NCBI RefSeq assembly: GCF_050750585.1
Contig: NZ_JBOJLM010000002.1
Span: forward strand, 301,228-365,227
Direction of reading: 5' to 3'
DNA: 64,000 nucleotides
DNA from: Salinimicrobium sp050750585
Lineage (GTDB): Bacteria > Bacteroidota > Bacteroidia > Flavobacteriales > Flavobacteriaceae
Shown: positions 26,838 through 35,413 of the stretch, piece by piece
How positions within the stretch are numbered: the first letter of the stretch is position 1
Layout of the letters: every line of letters begins with the position of its first letter
Notes under the pieces: model-generated
What the model was told of the DNA's origin: nothing
The model's database searches: none
Seen by the model: only the letters and a program-made list of their open reading frames with translations
Position numbers and translations under genes: made by a program

Positions 26838-27676
26838 GTTATTTCATGAACCAACTCTATGAAGGCATTGGGATCAGTAAACAAGCTGTCCATCAATATG
26901 CTAGAAGACAAAGAATTTTTGATCATCGTTTGATGGAATTAATGTCTGAAGCTGATGATATTCGTAGAGATCATCCTGGTTGTGGGGTGGAAAAAATGTA
27001 CTATACTTTAAAGCCTGATTTTATTGGGAGAGATCGTTTTGTAGAGACTTTTATGCAATTAGGTTATCTTCTCAAAAGAAAGAAGAATTATAGACGCACA
27101 ACCATTGCCGGTAATATCTACTATCCGAATAAAATTAAAGGAATAGAGGTCAATGCACCTTCGGTGGTATGGCAAAGTGATATTACCTACTACCGGGTGG
27201 GAGATAAATTTTATTACGCAGTCTTCATTATAGATGTCTACACTAAGAAAATAGTTGGTTATGAAGTCTCTGATCACATGAGAGGAACAGCAAATCTGAA
27301 GGCTCTAAGAATGGCTCTAAAGAACAATAAAGCTCCGAAGATCCACCACTCAGATAGAGGAAGCCAGTATACTTATAAGTCTTACACTGAACTTTTAAAA
27401 TCCCATACAACAACTATCAGCATGGCTTTAAGTGCACAGGATAATGCCTATGCCGAAAGGATTAATAGGACAATAAAAGAAGAATACCTAGACCACTGGA
27501 AACCACAAACCTTTAGCCAACTCAAGAACCAGGTGAACAAAGCAGTAAAAAATTATAACACCAAAAGATCCCATGATCATTTAGAGAAAAGAAACCCCGA
27601 AGAGTTCATTAGTTATTGGTCAACCCTCAAAACAGAAGAAAGACCAATTATTACTATTTTTGATAATGAAAATTAA
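26834..27676 (+). CDS. IS3-family transposase orfB (DDE integrase domain)
   Basis: A 280-residue protein starting with GTG. The N-terminal HTH_21-like part (SEADDIRRDHPGCGVEKMYY) precedes the rve integrase core with Asp in WQSDITYY, Asp in HHSDRGSQY and Glu in AYAERINRTIKEEYL, the DD(35)E triad. It appears intact. In active IS3 elements the transposase is an OrfAB fusion made by frameshifting, so the stop in orfA should prevent fusion from the normal start. Confidence 0.93.
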   Translation: MSYFMNQLYEGIGISKQAVHQYARRQRIFDHRLMELMSEADDIRRDHPGCGVEKMYYTLKPDFIGRDRFVETFMQLGYLLKRKKNYRRTTIAGNIYYPNKIKGIEVNAPSVVWQSDITYYRVGDKFYYAVFIIDVYTKKIVGYEVSDHMRGTANLKALRMALKNNKAPKIHHSDRGSQYTYKSYTELLKSHTTTISMALSAQDNAYAERINRTIKEEYLDHWKPQTFSQLKNQVNKAVKNYNTKRSHDHLEKRNPEEFISYWSTLKTEERPIITIFDNEN

Positions 27677-27714
27677 TATCTAAAACCGGTCAACACTAAT
27701 CAGGGAAGTTCAAA

Positions 27715-27748
27715 CTGACCAGTGATCACTGACCAGTGATCACTGAAC
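27715..27748. repeat. CAGTGATCACTG-type short tandem repeat
   Basis: GACCAGTGATCACTGACC is followed at once by AGTGATCACTGAACC. Similar CAGTGATCAG runs occur at 48787-48824 and, more degenerate, at 52874-52930, each between genes. Confidence 0.6.
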
Positions 27749-27767
27749 CCTACTGCCTACTAAAAAA

Positions 27768-28562
27768 TTACCATCCCCCGCCGGCACCACCGCCGCCAAA
27801 GCCACCGCCGCCGAAGCCTCCACCAAAGCCACCGCCGCCGCCAAAACCGCCTCCTCCGCCACCAAAGCTTCCACCGCCAAAGCCACCACGGCCAAGGCTG
27901 CTAAGCACCAGGATGTCGAGGAGTCCGCCGCCACGACGGAATCCGCCACGGCCACCGCCTCTTTTGTTGCGGGAACTAAGGATGATGAGAAAAACGATAA
28001 AAATGAGGGCCAGGACAATGAATCTTGGAGAAGCTCCATCGCCCGAAGCTGGTCGCGAACCTTCAAAAGTGCCGTTAAGCACCTGGAAAATTGCAGTTGT
28101 ACCCGCATCTAATCCGCGGTAATAACTTCCGGAGCGAAATTCCGGAAGGATCACACTTTCAATAATTTGTTTTGAGAGGGCATCGGTAAGCGTACTTTCA
28201 ATTCCGTAGCCTGTAGAGATCCAGATCTTGCGTTCGCTTTCGGCCAGTAAGATCAAAATTCCGTTGTCTTCTTTTGCCTGCCCCACGCCCCATTTATGAG
28301 CCCATTCGGCAGCATAGGTGCCAATATATTCCCCCTGCAGGGATTCTATTGTAGCAATTACTATTTGGGTGGAGGTAGTATCGGCGTAGCTAATAAGCTT
28401 GCGTTCTAAAGCCTGCTCTTCCTGTGGCGAGAGTACTTCGGCTTCATCATAAATACTGGTCTCTAAAGAAGGTCTTGCGGGAATGTCCCTTTGAGCATAG
28501 GTAGTAAAGCCGAGGCTGAAAAGGATGATTGTAAAAAGGAAATTCCGAAGTAAATTGTTCAT
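27768..28562 (-). CDS. TPM-domain protein with signal peptide, membrane helix and glycine-rich tail
   Basis: A 264-residue protein: signal peptide (FLFTIILFSLGFTTYAQ), TPM domain (about 35-150, containing VLSPQEEQALERKL and ISTGYGIESTL), a transmembrane helix (about 178-194, FIVLALIFIVFLIIL), then a tail of about 65 residues that is mostly Gly with Phe and Arg. TPM proteins act in the envelope, for example in photosystem II repair in plants. This YgcG-like form is regularly linked to LemA, as here. The glycine tail gives rise to a proline-rich open frame on the opposite strand that is not a gene. Confidence 0.9.
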   Translation of the reverse strand: MNNLLRNFLFTIILFSLGFTTYAQRDIPARPSLETSIYDEAEVLSPQEEQALERKLISYADTTSTQIVIATIESLQGEYIGTYAAEWAHKWGVGQAKEDNGILILLAESERKIWISTGYGIESTLTDALSKQIIESVILPEFRSGSYYRGLDAGTTAIFQVLNGTFEGSRPASGDGASPRFIVLALIFIVFLIILSSRNKRGGGRGGFRRGGGLLDILVLSSLGRGGFGGGSFGGGGGGFGGGGGFGGGFGGGGFGGGGAGGGW

Positions 28563-28996
28563 TATTTGGATATTTTATCCGAAAGTTCATTGGTGTCATC
28601 TTCGCTCCAGGGAAAATGTTCCTGTAATTCCTTTCCGGCCATAAGGATTCCGTCAATGAGACCTTGTTTAAATTCCCCATTTTTGAACCTTGAAGAAATG
28701 GCATCTTTGGTGGTTTCCCAAAAACCTTCGGGCACCACTTTATTGATCCCTTTATCGCCGTAGATCACAAACTGCCGGTCTTCAATGGCAACATAGATGA
28801 GCACCCCATTGTCTTCTTTGGTGTTATCCATCTTTAACAAATGAAAAACCTCCATTGCACGGTCCCAGATTTTGCCCTTGCTGGTTTTCTCAATATGTAC
28901 CCGAATTTCTCCTGAAGTTTTATTCTCGGCCTCTCTAATGGCTGCTACCACTTCGGCTTCGTCTGCTTCGGAAAGAAACTCTTCTATTTTTGACAT
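28562..28996 (-). CDS. TPM-domain protein, cytosolic form
   Basis: A 144-residue protein that is little more than a TPM domain (AAIREAENKTSGEIRVHIE, then TKEDNGVLIYVAIEDRQF). No signal peptide. It overlaps the following TPM gene by one base and follows lemA by 11 bases, so the three form a unit. Functional role unknown. Confidence 0.88.
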   Translation of the reverse strand: MSKIEEFLSEADEAEVVAAIREAENKTSGEIRVHIEKTSKGKIWDRAMEVFHLLKMDNTKEDNGVLIYVAIEDRQFVIYGDKGINKVVPEGFWETTKDAISSRFKNGEFKQGLIDGILMAGKELQEHFPWSEDDTNELSDKISK

Positions 28997-29007
28997 TTTT
29001 GGAACTT

Positions 29008-29604
29008 TTAGAAATCAAAATCTACTTCGGGTGCGTTTTCTGAACCTGGATCGGCTTCAAAAAGAGGCATTCTTTCAAAACCATACATGCCTACAATAAG
29101 GTTGTTAGGAAACTTCCTGATGTAGGTGTTGTAATCCCTTACCTGTTCGTTGTAACGGTTTCTCTCTACGTTAATTCGGTTCTCTGTGCCTTCAAGCTGT
29201 GACTGTAGCTGCTGAAAATTTTGTGTAGCCCGAAGTTCCGGATATCTTTCAACGGTAACGAGCAATCGCGACAAAGCTGAAGAAACTTCTCCCTGTGCCT
29301 GCTGAAACTGCTGAAGGTTCTCCTGGGTGATATTGCTGGCATCTACATTTACAGAAGTTGCTTTTGCCCGGGCTTCAATAACATCGGTAAGTGTTCCTCT
29401 TTCAAAGTCTGCCGCACCTTTCACGGTATTCACCAGGTTTGGGATGAGGTCGCTTCGGCGTTGGTATGCACTCTCCACCTGTGACCAGGCTGTTTGTGCA
29501 GTTTCCTGCTTTACTACAGCATTGTTGTATTTTCCAACGGTTAACAGGTAAAGACCTAAGACAATAGCCCCAATGATCAATACGGGGACGAGCCACTTTT
29601 TCAT
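29008..29604 (-). CDS. lemA: LemA family protein
   Basis: A 198-residue protein with one N-terminal transmembrane helix (WLVPVLIIGAIVLGLYLLT) and the conserved LemA helical bundle (YNNAVVKQETAQTAWSQVES, YQRRSDLIPNLVNTVKG, then RYPELRATQNFQQLQSQLEG). LemA is an inner-membrane protein of unclear role, consistently found next to TPM proteins, as here. Confidence 0.94.
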   Translation of the reverse strand: MKKWLVPVLIIGAIVLGLYLLTVGKYNNAVVKQETAQTAWSQVESAYQRRSDLIPNLVNTVKGAADFERGTLTDVIEARAKATSVNVDASNITQENLQQFQQAQGEVSSALSRLLVTVERYPELRATQNFQQLQSQLEGTENRINVERNRYNEQVRDYNTYIRKFPNNLIVGMYGFERMPLFEADPGSENAPEVDFDF

Positions 29605-29605
29605 A

Positions 29606-29938
29606 TTACAATTCCTTTTTTAAGTTTATTAGTGTAGACTTTATATTTTCTAACTTGCGAATGACTTCAAAGTTAGACAATGTTTTCCGGCTTTTCTCTT
29701 CCTTCAGATGGATTTTTGCACCCTCAAGGGTAAAGCCTCTTTCTTTGACCAGGTGATAGATCAATTCGAGGTTTTTAATATCTTCTTTAGTGAATTTACG
29801 ATTGCCCTTGGCGTTCTTCCGCGGTTTTATGGCATCAAATTCTTTCTCCCAAAACCTGATGAGAGAGGTGTTCACGTTAAAAGCTTCGGCCACTTCGCCA
29901 ATAGAATAATACAACTTATCGGGCAGGTTTACGTGCAT
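29606..29938 (-). CDS. MerR-family transcriptional regulator
   Basis: A 110-residue protein with a MerR-type winged helix (YSIGEVAEAFNVNTSLIRFWE, then GNRKFTKEDIKNLELIYHL) and a short coiled coil. There is no ligand-binding domain, so it belongs to the small MerR group common beside lemA in flavobacteria. It starts one base inside the stop of the M23 peptidase gene (TAATG) and ends just ahead of lemA, so it may autoregulate the operon. Confidence 0.9.
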   Translation of the reverse strand: MHVNLPDKLYYSIGEVAEAFNVNTSLIRFWEKEFDAIKPRKNAKGNRKFTKEDIKNLELIYHLVKERGFTLEGAKIHLKEEKSRKTLSNFEVIRKLENIKSTLINLKKEL

Positions 29939-30915
29939 TAATCCAGGGATTGGTTTTCAAGTTGTGCCTGCTCCAGGATTTCGTCATATTCAGCTGGAGA
30001 TAAATGTCCGTAGTAAAAGTTGATAGGATTGATCTTTTCATCATCCTTAAAGATCTCGTAGTGCAGGTGAGGCGCCTGTGAACGGCCGGTGCTGCCAACA
30101 AAGCCAATAAGATCTCCTCTTTGCACCTTTTGTCCTCTCTTTACATTGTACTTGTACAAATGTCCGTAAAGGCTCACGTAGCCATAGCCGTGATTAATTC
30201 TAATGTGGTTACCATAACCGCTGGAACGGTTGTCTGCGCGTTCTACAACCCCATCACCTGTGGCATACACAGGCGTGCCCCGTGGCGCTGTAAAGTCCAT
30301 TCCATAATGGAATTTTCGCACCTTGGTAAAAGGATCTGTGCGCCAGCCATAACCTGAAGCCATCCTCTTTAGGTTTTCGTTCTTCACCGGAATAATTGCA
30401 GGAATTGAAGCCAGCAGGTTTTCTTTATCATTGGCCAGCTCTACGATCTCGTCAAGGGAGCGGGACTGTACTACCAGGCGCTTGGTAAGCATATCCAGCT
30501 TTTTGTGGCTTTCTATAATGAGTTTTGAATTGTCAAAACCTTCCAGGTCTTTATAGCGGTTTATCCCTCCAAATCCGGCAAGGCGCTGTTCTTCGGGTAT
30601 AGGGTTTGCTTCAAAGTAAAGACGGTAAATGTTGTTATCGCGATCTTCTACATTGGCCAGTACATTCTCAATTTGCTCAATTTTACGGTTAAGCATGCTG
30701 TACTGTAACTTCATATTTTCCAGCTCGCGGGAAAGTGCTTTTTCTTTGGGGGTTTCCAGCTGCGGGATGTTGAGGTAGATCACCAGGAGAACAAAGCCTG
30801 CCAGGAAGGTCCCCAGCACACTAAGAGCAGCAATTCCAAGGCGGCGGCCTTTTTTGCGCTCAATCTTTTTGTAAGATAGCGTCTCGCTGTCGTAATAATA
30901 TTTAACCTTAGACAT
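29938..30915 (-). CDS. M23-family peptidoglycan endopeptidase, membrane-anchored
   Basis: A 325-residue protein: cytoplasmic basic N-terminus, one transmembrane helix (about 27-49, LGIAALSVLGTFLAGFVLLV), a periplasmic coiled coil (about 58-105), and a C-terminal LytM/M23 domain. The zinc ligands are visible: H-x-x-x-D in FHYGMDFTAPRG and H-x-H in QAPHLHYEIF, plus HGYGYVSLYGHL. It should cut peptide cross-links in the wall. It heads the operon M23-merR-lemA-TPM-TPM and is divergent from alaS. Confidence 0.93.
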   Translation of the reverse strand: MSKVKYYYDSETLSYKKIERKKGRRLGIAALSVLGTFLAGFVLLVIYLNIPQLETPKEKALSRELENMKLQYSMLNRKIEQIENVLANVEDRDNNIYRLYFEANPIPEEQRLAGFGGINRYKDLEGFDNSKLIIESHKKLDMLTKRLVVQSRSLDEIVELANDKENLLASIPAIIPVKNENLKRMASGYGWRTDPFTKVRKFHYGMDFTAPRGTPVYATGDGVVERADNRSSGYGNHIRINHGYGYVSLYGHLYKYNVKRGQKVQRGDLIGFVGSTGRSQAPHLHYEIFKDDEKINPINFYYGHLSPAEYDEILEQAQLENQSLD

Positions 30916-31040
30916 ATAAGTTAAATTATTCTATTTTTGCTTTACTTAATATGTTGCAAAAACAGTGCAACAATCAGCTTGAGAAACGAACAAATATAAA
31001 AATTGTTTTCCCGACAGCATAATATTAAATTCTAGCCTTC

Positions 31041-33653
31041 ATGAAATCCCAGGAGATACGTTCTAAATTCCTCGAATTCTTTCAAAATAAATCCCACAGC
31101 ATAGTGCCATCGGCGCCCATGGTAGTCAAAGATGACCCTACGCTCATGTTCACCAATGCAGGGATGAACCAGTTCAAGGAATTCTTTCTTGGTAACGGAA
31201 CCCCAACCAGCCGCCGCATCGCCGATACCCAAAAATGCCTGCGCGTGAGCGGGAAGCACAACGATCTCGAAGAGGTGGGCAAAGACACCTATCACCATAC
31301 CATGTTCGAGATGCTGGGCAACTGGAGCTTTGGAGATTATTTTAAGAAGGAAGCCATTCACTGGGCATGGGAACTGCTTACCGAAGTTTATAAACTGAAC
31401 AAGGAAGACCTCTACGTTTCGGTTTTTGAAGGCAGTGAGGAAGAAGATCTGCCAGTAGACCAGGAAGCTTTAGATCTTTGGAAGGCAATAGTGCCCGAAG
31501 ACCGCATTATCTACGGAAATAAAAAAGATAATTTCTGGGAAATGGGTGACCAGGGGCCGTGCGGACCTTCTTCTGAAATTCATATTGACCTTAGATCGGC
31601 TGAAGAGAAGTCGAAAACACCCGGAAGGGACCTGGTAAACAATGACCATCCGCTTGTAGTGGAGATCTGGAACCTGGTTTTCATTCAGTTTAACCGAAAA
31701 GCCGATGGTTCCCTGGAAAAACTTCCGGAGAAACACGTGGATACCGGGATGGGCTTTGAGCGTCTCTGTATGGCGCTGCAGGGCGTAAAATCTAATTACG
31801 ATACCGATGTCTTCACCCCGCTCATCAAGAAGATTAGCGAGGTGACAACTTCAGAATACGGGAAAAACGAAGAGACCGACATCGCGATACGCGTAATTGC
31901 CGATCATGTGCGGGCGGTATCTTTTGCCATTGCCGACGGGCAGTTGCCGGGTAGTACCGGCGCCGGTTACGTGATTCGTCGTATCCTTAGAAGGGCCATT
32001 CGCTATGGCTTCACTTTCCTCAACCAAAAAGAAGCCTTTGTTTATAAACTGGTTGAGACGCTGGCAAGCCAGATGGGAGAAGCATTTCCCGAACTACGTT
32101 CTCAGCAAAACCTCATCACAAACGTGATAAGGGAGGAAGAAAATTCCTTTTTACGCACGCTTGACCAAGGGTTAGTGCTGCTGGACCAGATCATGCAGGA
32201 GAGCGAAGACAAAAAAGTTTCAGGCCAAAAAGCCTTTGAATTATATGACACTTTTGGATTCCCTATTGACCTTACCGCCCTAATTCTGAGTGAAAAAGGC
32301 TACAGCCTTGACCAAAAGGAATTTGAGGCCGAGCTTCAGAAGCAAAAAGATCGTTCGCGAAACGCATCCAAGGTGACTTCGGGAGACTGGCAGGTGGTGA
32401 AGGAAGCAGAGACCGAAGGTTTTGTGGGTTACGACAGCCTTGAAGCCGAAGTGGAGATCTTGCGCTACCGCAAAGTGGAATCTAAAAAAGAAGGAGAACT
32501 GTACCAGCTGGTCTTCAGTAAAACGCCTTTTTATCCCGAAGGCGGTGGCCAGGTAGGTGACAAAGGAACTCTGGAGTCAAAAAATGGCGCTGTAAATTAC
32601 ATTTTAGACACCCGTAAAGAGAACAACCTTATTATTCACCTTACCAAAGAACTTCCCGAAGATCTTTCGGCTACTTTTTCGGCCAAAGTAAATGCTGCAC
32701 AAAGAGCGCGTACTGCGGCCAATCACAGTGCCACGCACTTATTGCACCAGGCGCTCAGGGAAATTCTCGGGCCGCACGTAGAGCAAAAAGGTTCTATGGT
32801 GCAGAGCGATTACCTGCGTTTCGATTTCTCTCACTTCAGCAAAGTTTCTTCGGAAGAATTGCAGCAGGTAGAGGATTTTGTAAATACGCGGATTGCCGAT
32901 AAACTGCCGCTTGTTGAAAACAGGGAGATGCCTTATCAGGAAGCTATAAACGATGGCGCAATTGCCCTTTTTGGAGAGAAATACGGCGACAAGGTGCGTG
33001 CGGTTCGCTTCGGAAAATCCATGGAGCTCTGCGGTGGAACACATGTTGGAAATACCGCCGATATATGGCATTTTAAGATCATTTCTGAAGGAGCTGTGGC
33101 TTCGGGGATCCGACGGATCGAAGCTATTACCAATGAAGCTGCCAAAGAATATTTTACTGCTCAAACCCAAACTTTCGGTGAGATCAAAGCTGTTCTTAAG
33201 AACGCCAAAGATCCTGTGAAAGCTGTGGTGAACCTGCAGGAAGAAAATGCTGAATTAAAGAAACAGATCGAATCTCTGCTCCGCGATAAGGCAAAAAATC
33301 TGAAAGGAGATCTTAAAAACCAGATCAAAGAAATCAACGGCATCAACTTCCTGGCTCAAAAAGTTGATTTAGACATAGGCGGCATCAAAGATCTTTCTTT
33401 CCAGTTGGGAGATGAAATTGATAATCTATTTCTTCTTTTTGGTACCCAACAGGATGAAAAAGCAATGCTCTCCTGCTACATTTCTAAAAACCTGGTACAG
33501 GAAAAAGGTCTTAATGCCGGAAAGGTAGTAAAAGAACTGGGTCGCTACATCCAGGGCGGCGGCGGCGGACAACCATTTTACGCCACCGCAGGAGGTAAAA
33601 ATCCTGCCGGATTGGACGAGGCCTTACAAAAGGCTGAGGAGTTTGTGAAGTAA
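31041..33653 (+). CDS. alaS: Alanyl-tRNA synthetase
   Basis: An 870-residue class II synthetase. The catalytic domain begins MKSQEIRSKFLEFFQNKSHS and has TNAGMNQFKEFFLG and GTGAGYVIRRILRR-like motifs (STGAGYVIRRILRRAIRYG). The editing domain carries the zinc motif HSATHLLH with downstream CGGTH. The C-terminal DHHA1-type domain ends with the Gly-rich GGGGGQPFYATAGGKN. All parts are complete. Confidence 0.98.
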   Translation: MKSQEIRSKFLEFFQNKSHSIVPSAPMVVKDDPTLMFTNAGMNQFKEFFLGNGTPTSRRIADTQKCLRVSGKHNDLEEVGKDTYHHTMFEMLGNWSFGDYFKKEAIHWAWELLTEVYKLNKEDLYVSVFEGSEEEDLPVDQEALDLWKAIVPEDRIIYGNKKDNFWEMGDQGPCGPSSEIHIDLRSAEEKSKTPGRDLVNNDHPLVVEIWNLVFIQFNRKADGSLEKLPEKHVDTGMGFERLCMALQGVKSNYDTDVFTPLIKKISEVTTSEYGKNEETDIAIRVIADHVRAVSFAIADGQLPGSTGAGYVIRRILRRAIRYGFTFLNQKEAFVYKLVETLASQMGEAFPELRSQQNLITNVIREEENSFLRTLDQGLVLLDQIMQESEDKKVSGQKAFELYDTFGFPIDLTALILSEKGYSLDQKEFEAELQKQKDRSRNASKVTSGDWQVVKEAETEGFVGYDSLEAEVEILRYRKVESKKEGELYQLVFSKTPFYPEGGGQVGDKGTLESKNGAVNYILDTRKENNLIIHLTKELPEDLSATFSAKVNAAQRARTAANHSATHLLHQALREILGPHVEQKGSMVQSDYLRFDFSHFSKVSSEELQQVEDFVNTRIADKLPLVENREMPYQEAINDGAIALFGEKYGDKVRAVRFGKSMELCGGTHVGNTADIWHFKIISEGAVASGIRRIEAITNEAAKEYFTAQTQTFGEIKAVLKNAKDPVKAVVNLQEENAELKKQIESLLRDKAKNLKGDLKNQIKEINGINFLAQKVDLDIGGIKDLSFQLGDEIDNLFLLFGTQQDEKAMLSCYISKNLVQEKGLNAGKVVKELGRYIQGGGGGQPFYATAGGKNPAGLDEALQKAEEFVK

Positions 33654-33662
33654 AGATATCGC

Positions 33663-33787
33663 AAACCTAACAGGTTTTGAAAACCTGTTAGGTTTAACCT
33701 TGTTCTAACCTGCAAGGTCTTTTTTTGACCTTGTAGGTTTTAAATTGTCTGGCTAAGATCTACAAGGTTTTTAAAACCTTGCAGGTC
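33663..33787. repeat. Cluster of three palindromes (ACCTAACAGGT / ACCTGCAAGGT family)
   Basis: Palindrome 1: AAACCTAACAGGTTTT (33663-33678) with its perfect 16-bp complement at 33680-33695. Palindrome 2: ACCTGCAAGGTC with GACCTTGTAGGT (33710-33738). Palindrome 3: CTACAAGGTTTT with AAAACCTTGCAGG (33760-33786). The same families recur at 45684-45715 and 46013-46045. They may act as terminators or as REP-like repeats. Confidence 0.8.
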
Positions 33788-33802
33788 TGCAAATAGAAAC
33801 CA

Positions 33803-34741
33803 ATGGAATTCCGTACTCAAGTTCCCGTAACTCCGAAAGAACCAAAAATTGGTTACTCTTCAAAAGTGCTGCTTTTGGGCTCTTGTTTTGTGGAAAATAT
33901 CGGGAAGAAACTGGAGTACTTCAAATTTCCGAACCTTCTCAATCCCTTCGGAATTCTTTTTCATCCTGCTGCGATTCACAACTTCTTAAAAAGGGTAAAA
34001 GAGCAGCATGTTTTTACTGAAGCAGATATTTTTTACCACAATGAGACCTGGAAATGCTACGAAGCCCATTCCGATCTTAATTCCGTAGAAAAAGAGGAGA
34101 TCCTGAGCAAATTGAACGCTGCAGTCAAGGAAACCCGCGAATTTTTGAAGACAGCCACTCATGTGATCATCACGCCGGGAACAGCCTGGGGATATAGACT
34201 GAATGAAACAGGACAGCTGGTGGCCAATTGCCATAAAGTGCCACAGGCGAATTTTAGCAAGGAAATAACAGAGGTCAAAAATGCCATTTTTGACACCTCA
34301 GAAATTGTGAGGTCGCTCAATCCTTCAGCCGAAATTATCTTCACTGTTTCCCCTGTGCGACATTTAAAGGATGGTTTTGTAGAAAATCAGCTGAGCAAAG
34401 CCAAACTGATCACTGCAATTCAGGAAGTGGTGGCTTCAGAAGAAAAATGTTCTTATTTTCCGTCGTATGAGATCATGATGGACGAGCTTCGCGATTACAG
34501 GTTCTATGCTGAAGATATGGTGCACCCTAATAGTGTGGCGGTAGATTATATTTGGGAAAAATTCAGGCAGGCCTGGATAGCTTCAGCAGCTTCCGAAGTA
34601 ATGAAACAGGTGGATACCATCCAAAAAGGGCTTTTACACCGGCCTTTTAATGAAACTTCTGAAGCACATCAGAAATTCCGAAGAAATCTTCAGCAAAAAA
34701 TAGAAAAGCTCGAAAAAGAAGTGCCTCAGATTCATTTTTGA
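33803..34741 (+). CDS. GSCFA-domain protein
   Basis: A 312-residue protein defined by the motif LLLGSCFVENIGKKLEYFKF (about 24-45), which gives the family its name. It is SGNH-hydrolase-like: the Ser of GSCF and a late D-x-x-H (EDMVHPNS) fit a Ser/His pair. Family function is not established; an esterase or acyltransferase role is possible. No signal peptide. A 19-bp palindrome lies within its coding sequence at 34275-34293. Confidence 0.92.
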   Translation: MEFRTQVPVTPKEPKIGYSSKVLLLGSCFVENIGKKLEYFKFPNLLNPFGILFHPAAIHNFLKRVKEQHVFTEADIFYHNETWKCYEAHSDLNSVEKEEILSKLNAAVKETREFLKTATHVIITPGTAWGYRLNETGQLVANCHKVPQANFSKEITEVKNAIFDTSEIVRSLNPSAEIIFTVSPVRHLKDGFVENQLSKAKLITAIQEVVASEEKCSYFPSYEIMMDELRDYRFYAEDMVHPNSVAVDYIWEKFRQAWIASAASEVMKQVDTIQKGLLHRPFNETSEAHQKFRRNLQQKIEKLEKEVPQIHF

Positions 34742-34798
34742 GAGAAATCTTCACATTTTCTTCAAAAAAAGCAGGTTCCTAATTCGTATTTTTAGAAC

Positions 34799-35413
34799 AT
34801 GAAGAAATACATCCTTGGTGCCCTTGCAGTACTGCTTATTTTCATGGTTTACCGATATTTTGAGAACCGGAATGCCGAAAGAGATCGCCTGGAGGAAAGC
34901 ACTGCGCTTATTCAGCAGCAAATTAAGAACGTTGGGAAACTTGTGGTGACCGAGGGAACTTTTTCACAGGTCTATACATACAAAGACACGAAAAACAGGT
35001 TTTTGGATGTGCTTCCTGCCCGAAAAAGAGCGCTAATTATTGTGAATACGAAAGCTACAGTGGCGTACGACCTGAGTAAACTGGTCACTGAGGTTGATGT
35101 TGAAAATAAAACGGTGCACATAAAACATATTCCGGAAGAGGAGATCAATATCTACCCCGATATTAAATATTACGACATCACTCAGGACTATCTCAACCAG
35201 TTCACGGCCGAGGATTATAACAAGATCAAATCGCGCATCAATAAATCTATGCGGGAAAAGGTGGAGAATTCTACCCTAAAATCGAATGCCAAAAACCGGC
35301 TAATTAGTGAGCTGCAAAAGATCTATATTCTCACTAACACCCTTGGCTGGACGCTCACCTATAACAACGAGGAATTTGGGGCGTCGCAACAAATGCAGGA
35401 GCTACAACTGTAG
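34799..35413 (+). CDS. DUF4230 family protein, membrane-anchored
   Basis: A 204-residue protein with an N-terminal transmembrane helix (YILGALAVLLIFMVYRYF) and the DUF4230 domain (GKLVVTEGTFSQVYTYKD, LIIVNTKATVAYDLSKL). The soluble part should face the periplasm. Function unknown. Its stop codon directly abuts the end of the convergent hydroxylase gene. Confidence 0.88.
   Translation: MKKYILGALAVLLIFMVYRYFENRNAERDRLEESTALIQQQIKNVGKLVVTEGTFSQVYTYKDTKNRFLDVLPARKRALIIVNTKATVAYDLSKLVTEVDVENKTVHIKHIPEEEINIYPDIKYYDITQDYLNQFTAEDYNKIKSRINKSMREKVENSTLKSNAKNRLISELQKIYILTNTLGWTLTYNNEEFGASQQMQELQL

Larger units (their letters stand above)
26405..27706 (+). mobile_element. IS3-family insertion sequence
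   Basis: Terminal inverted repeats begin TCCCTGATATAGGTTGACC at 26405 and, on the other strand, TCCCTGATTAGTGTTGACC ending at 27706 (about 15 of 19 match). Inside are the two overlapping frames of an IS3 element: orfA (HTH plus leucine zipper) and orfB (DDE integrase). Length is about 1.3 kb. No clear target-site duplication could be read. The element sits at the end of the 195-bp repeat array. Confidence 0.9.

Noticed and set aside
27736..28122. Open frame for a 128-residue proline-rich protein on the plus strand
   Set aside because: It is the antisense of the glycine-rich tail of the TPM protein (GGC/GGT codons read as proline on the other strand); no start context or family.
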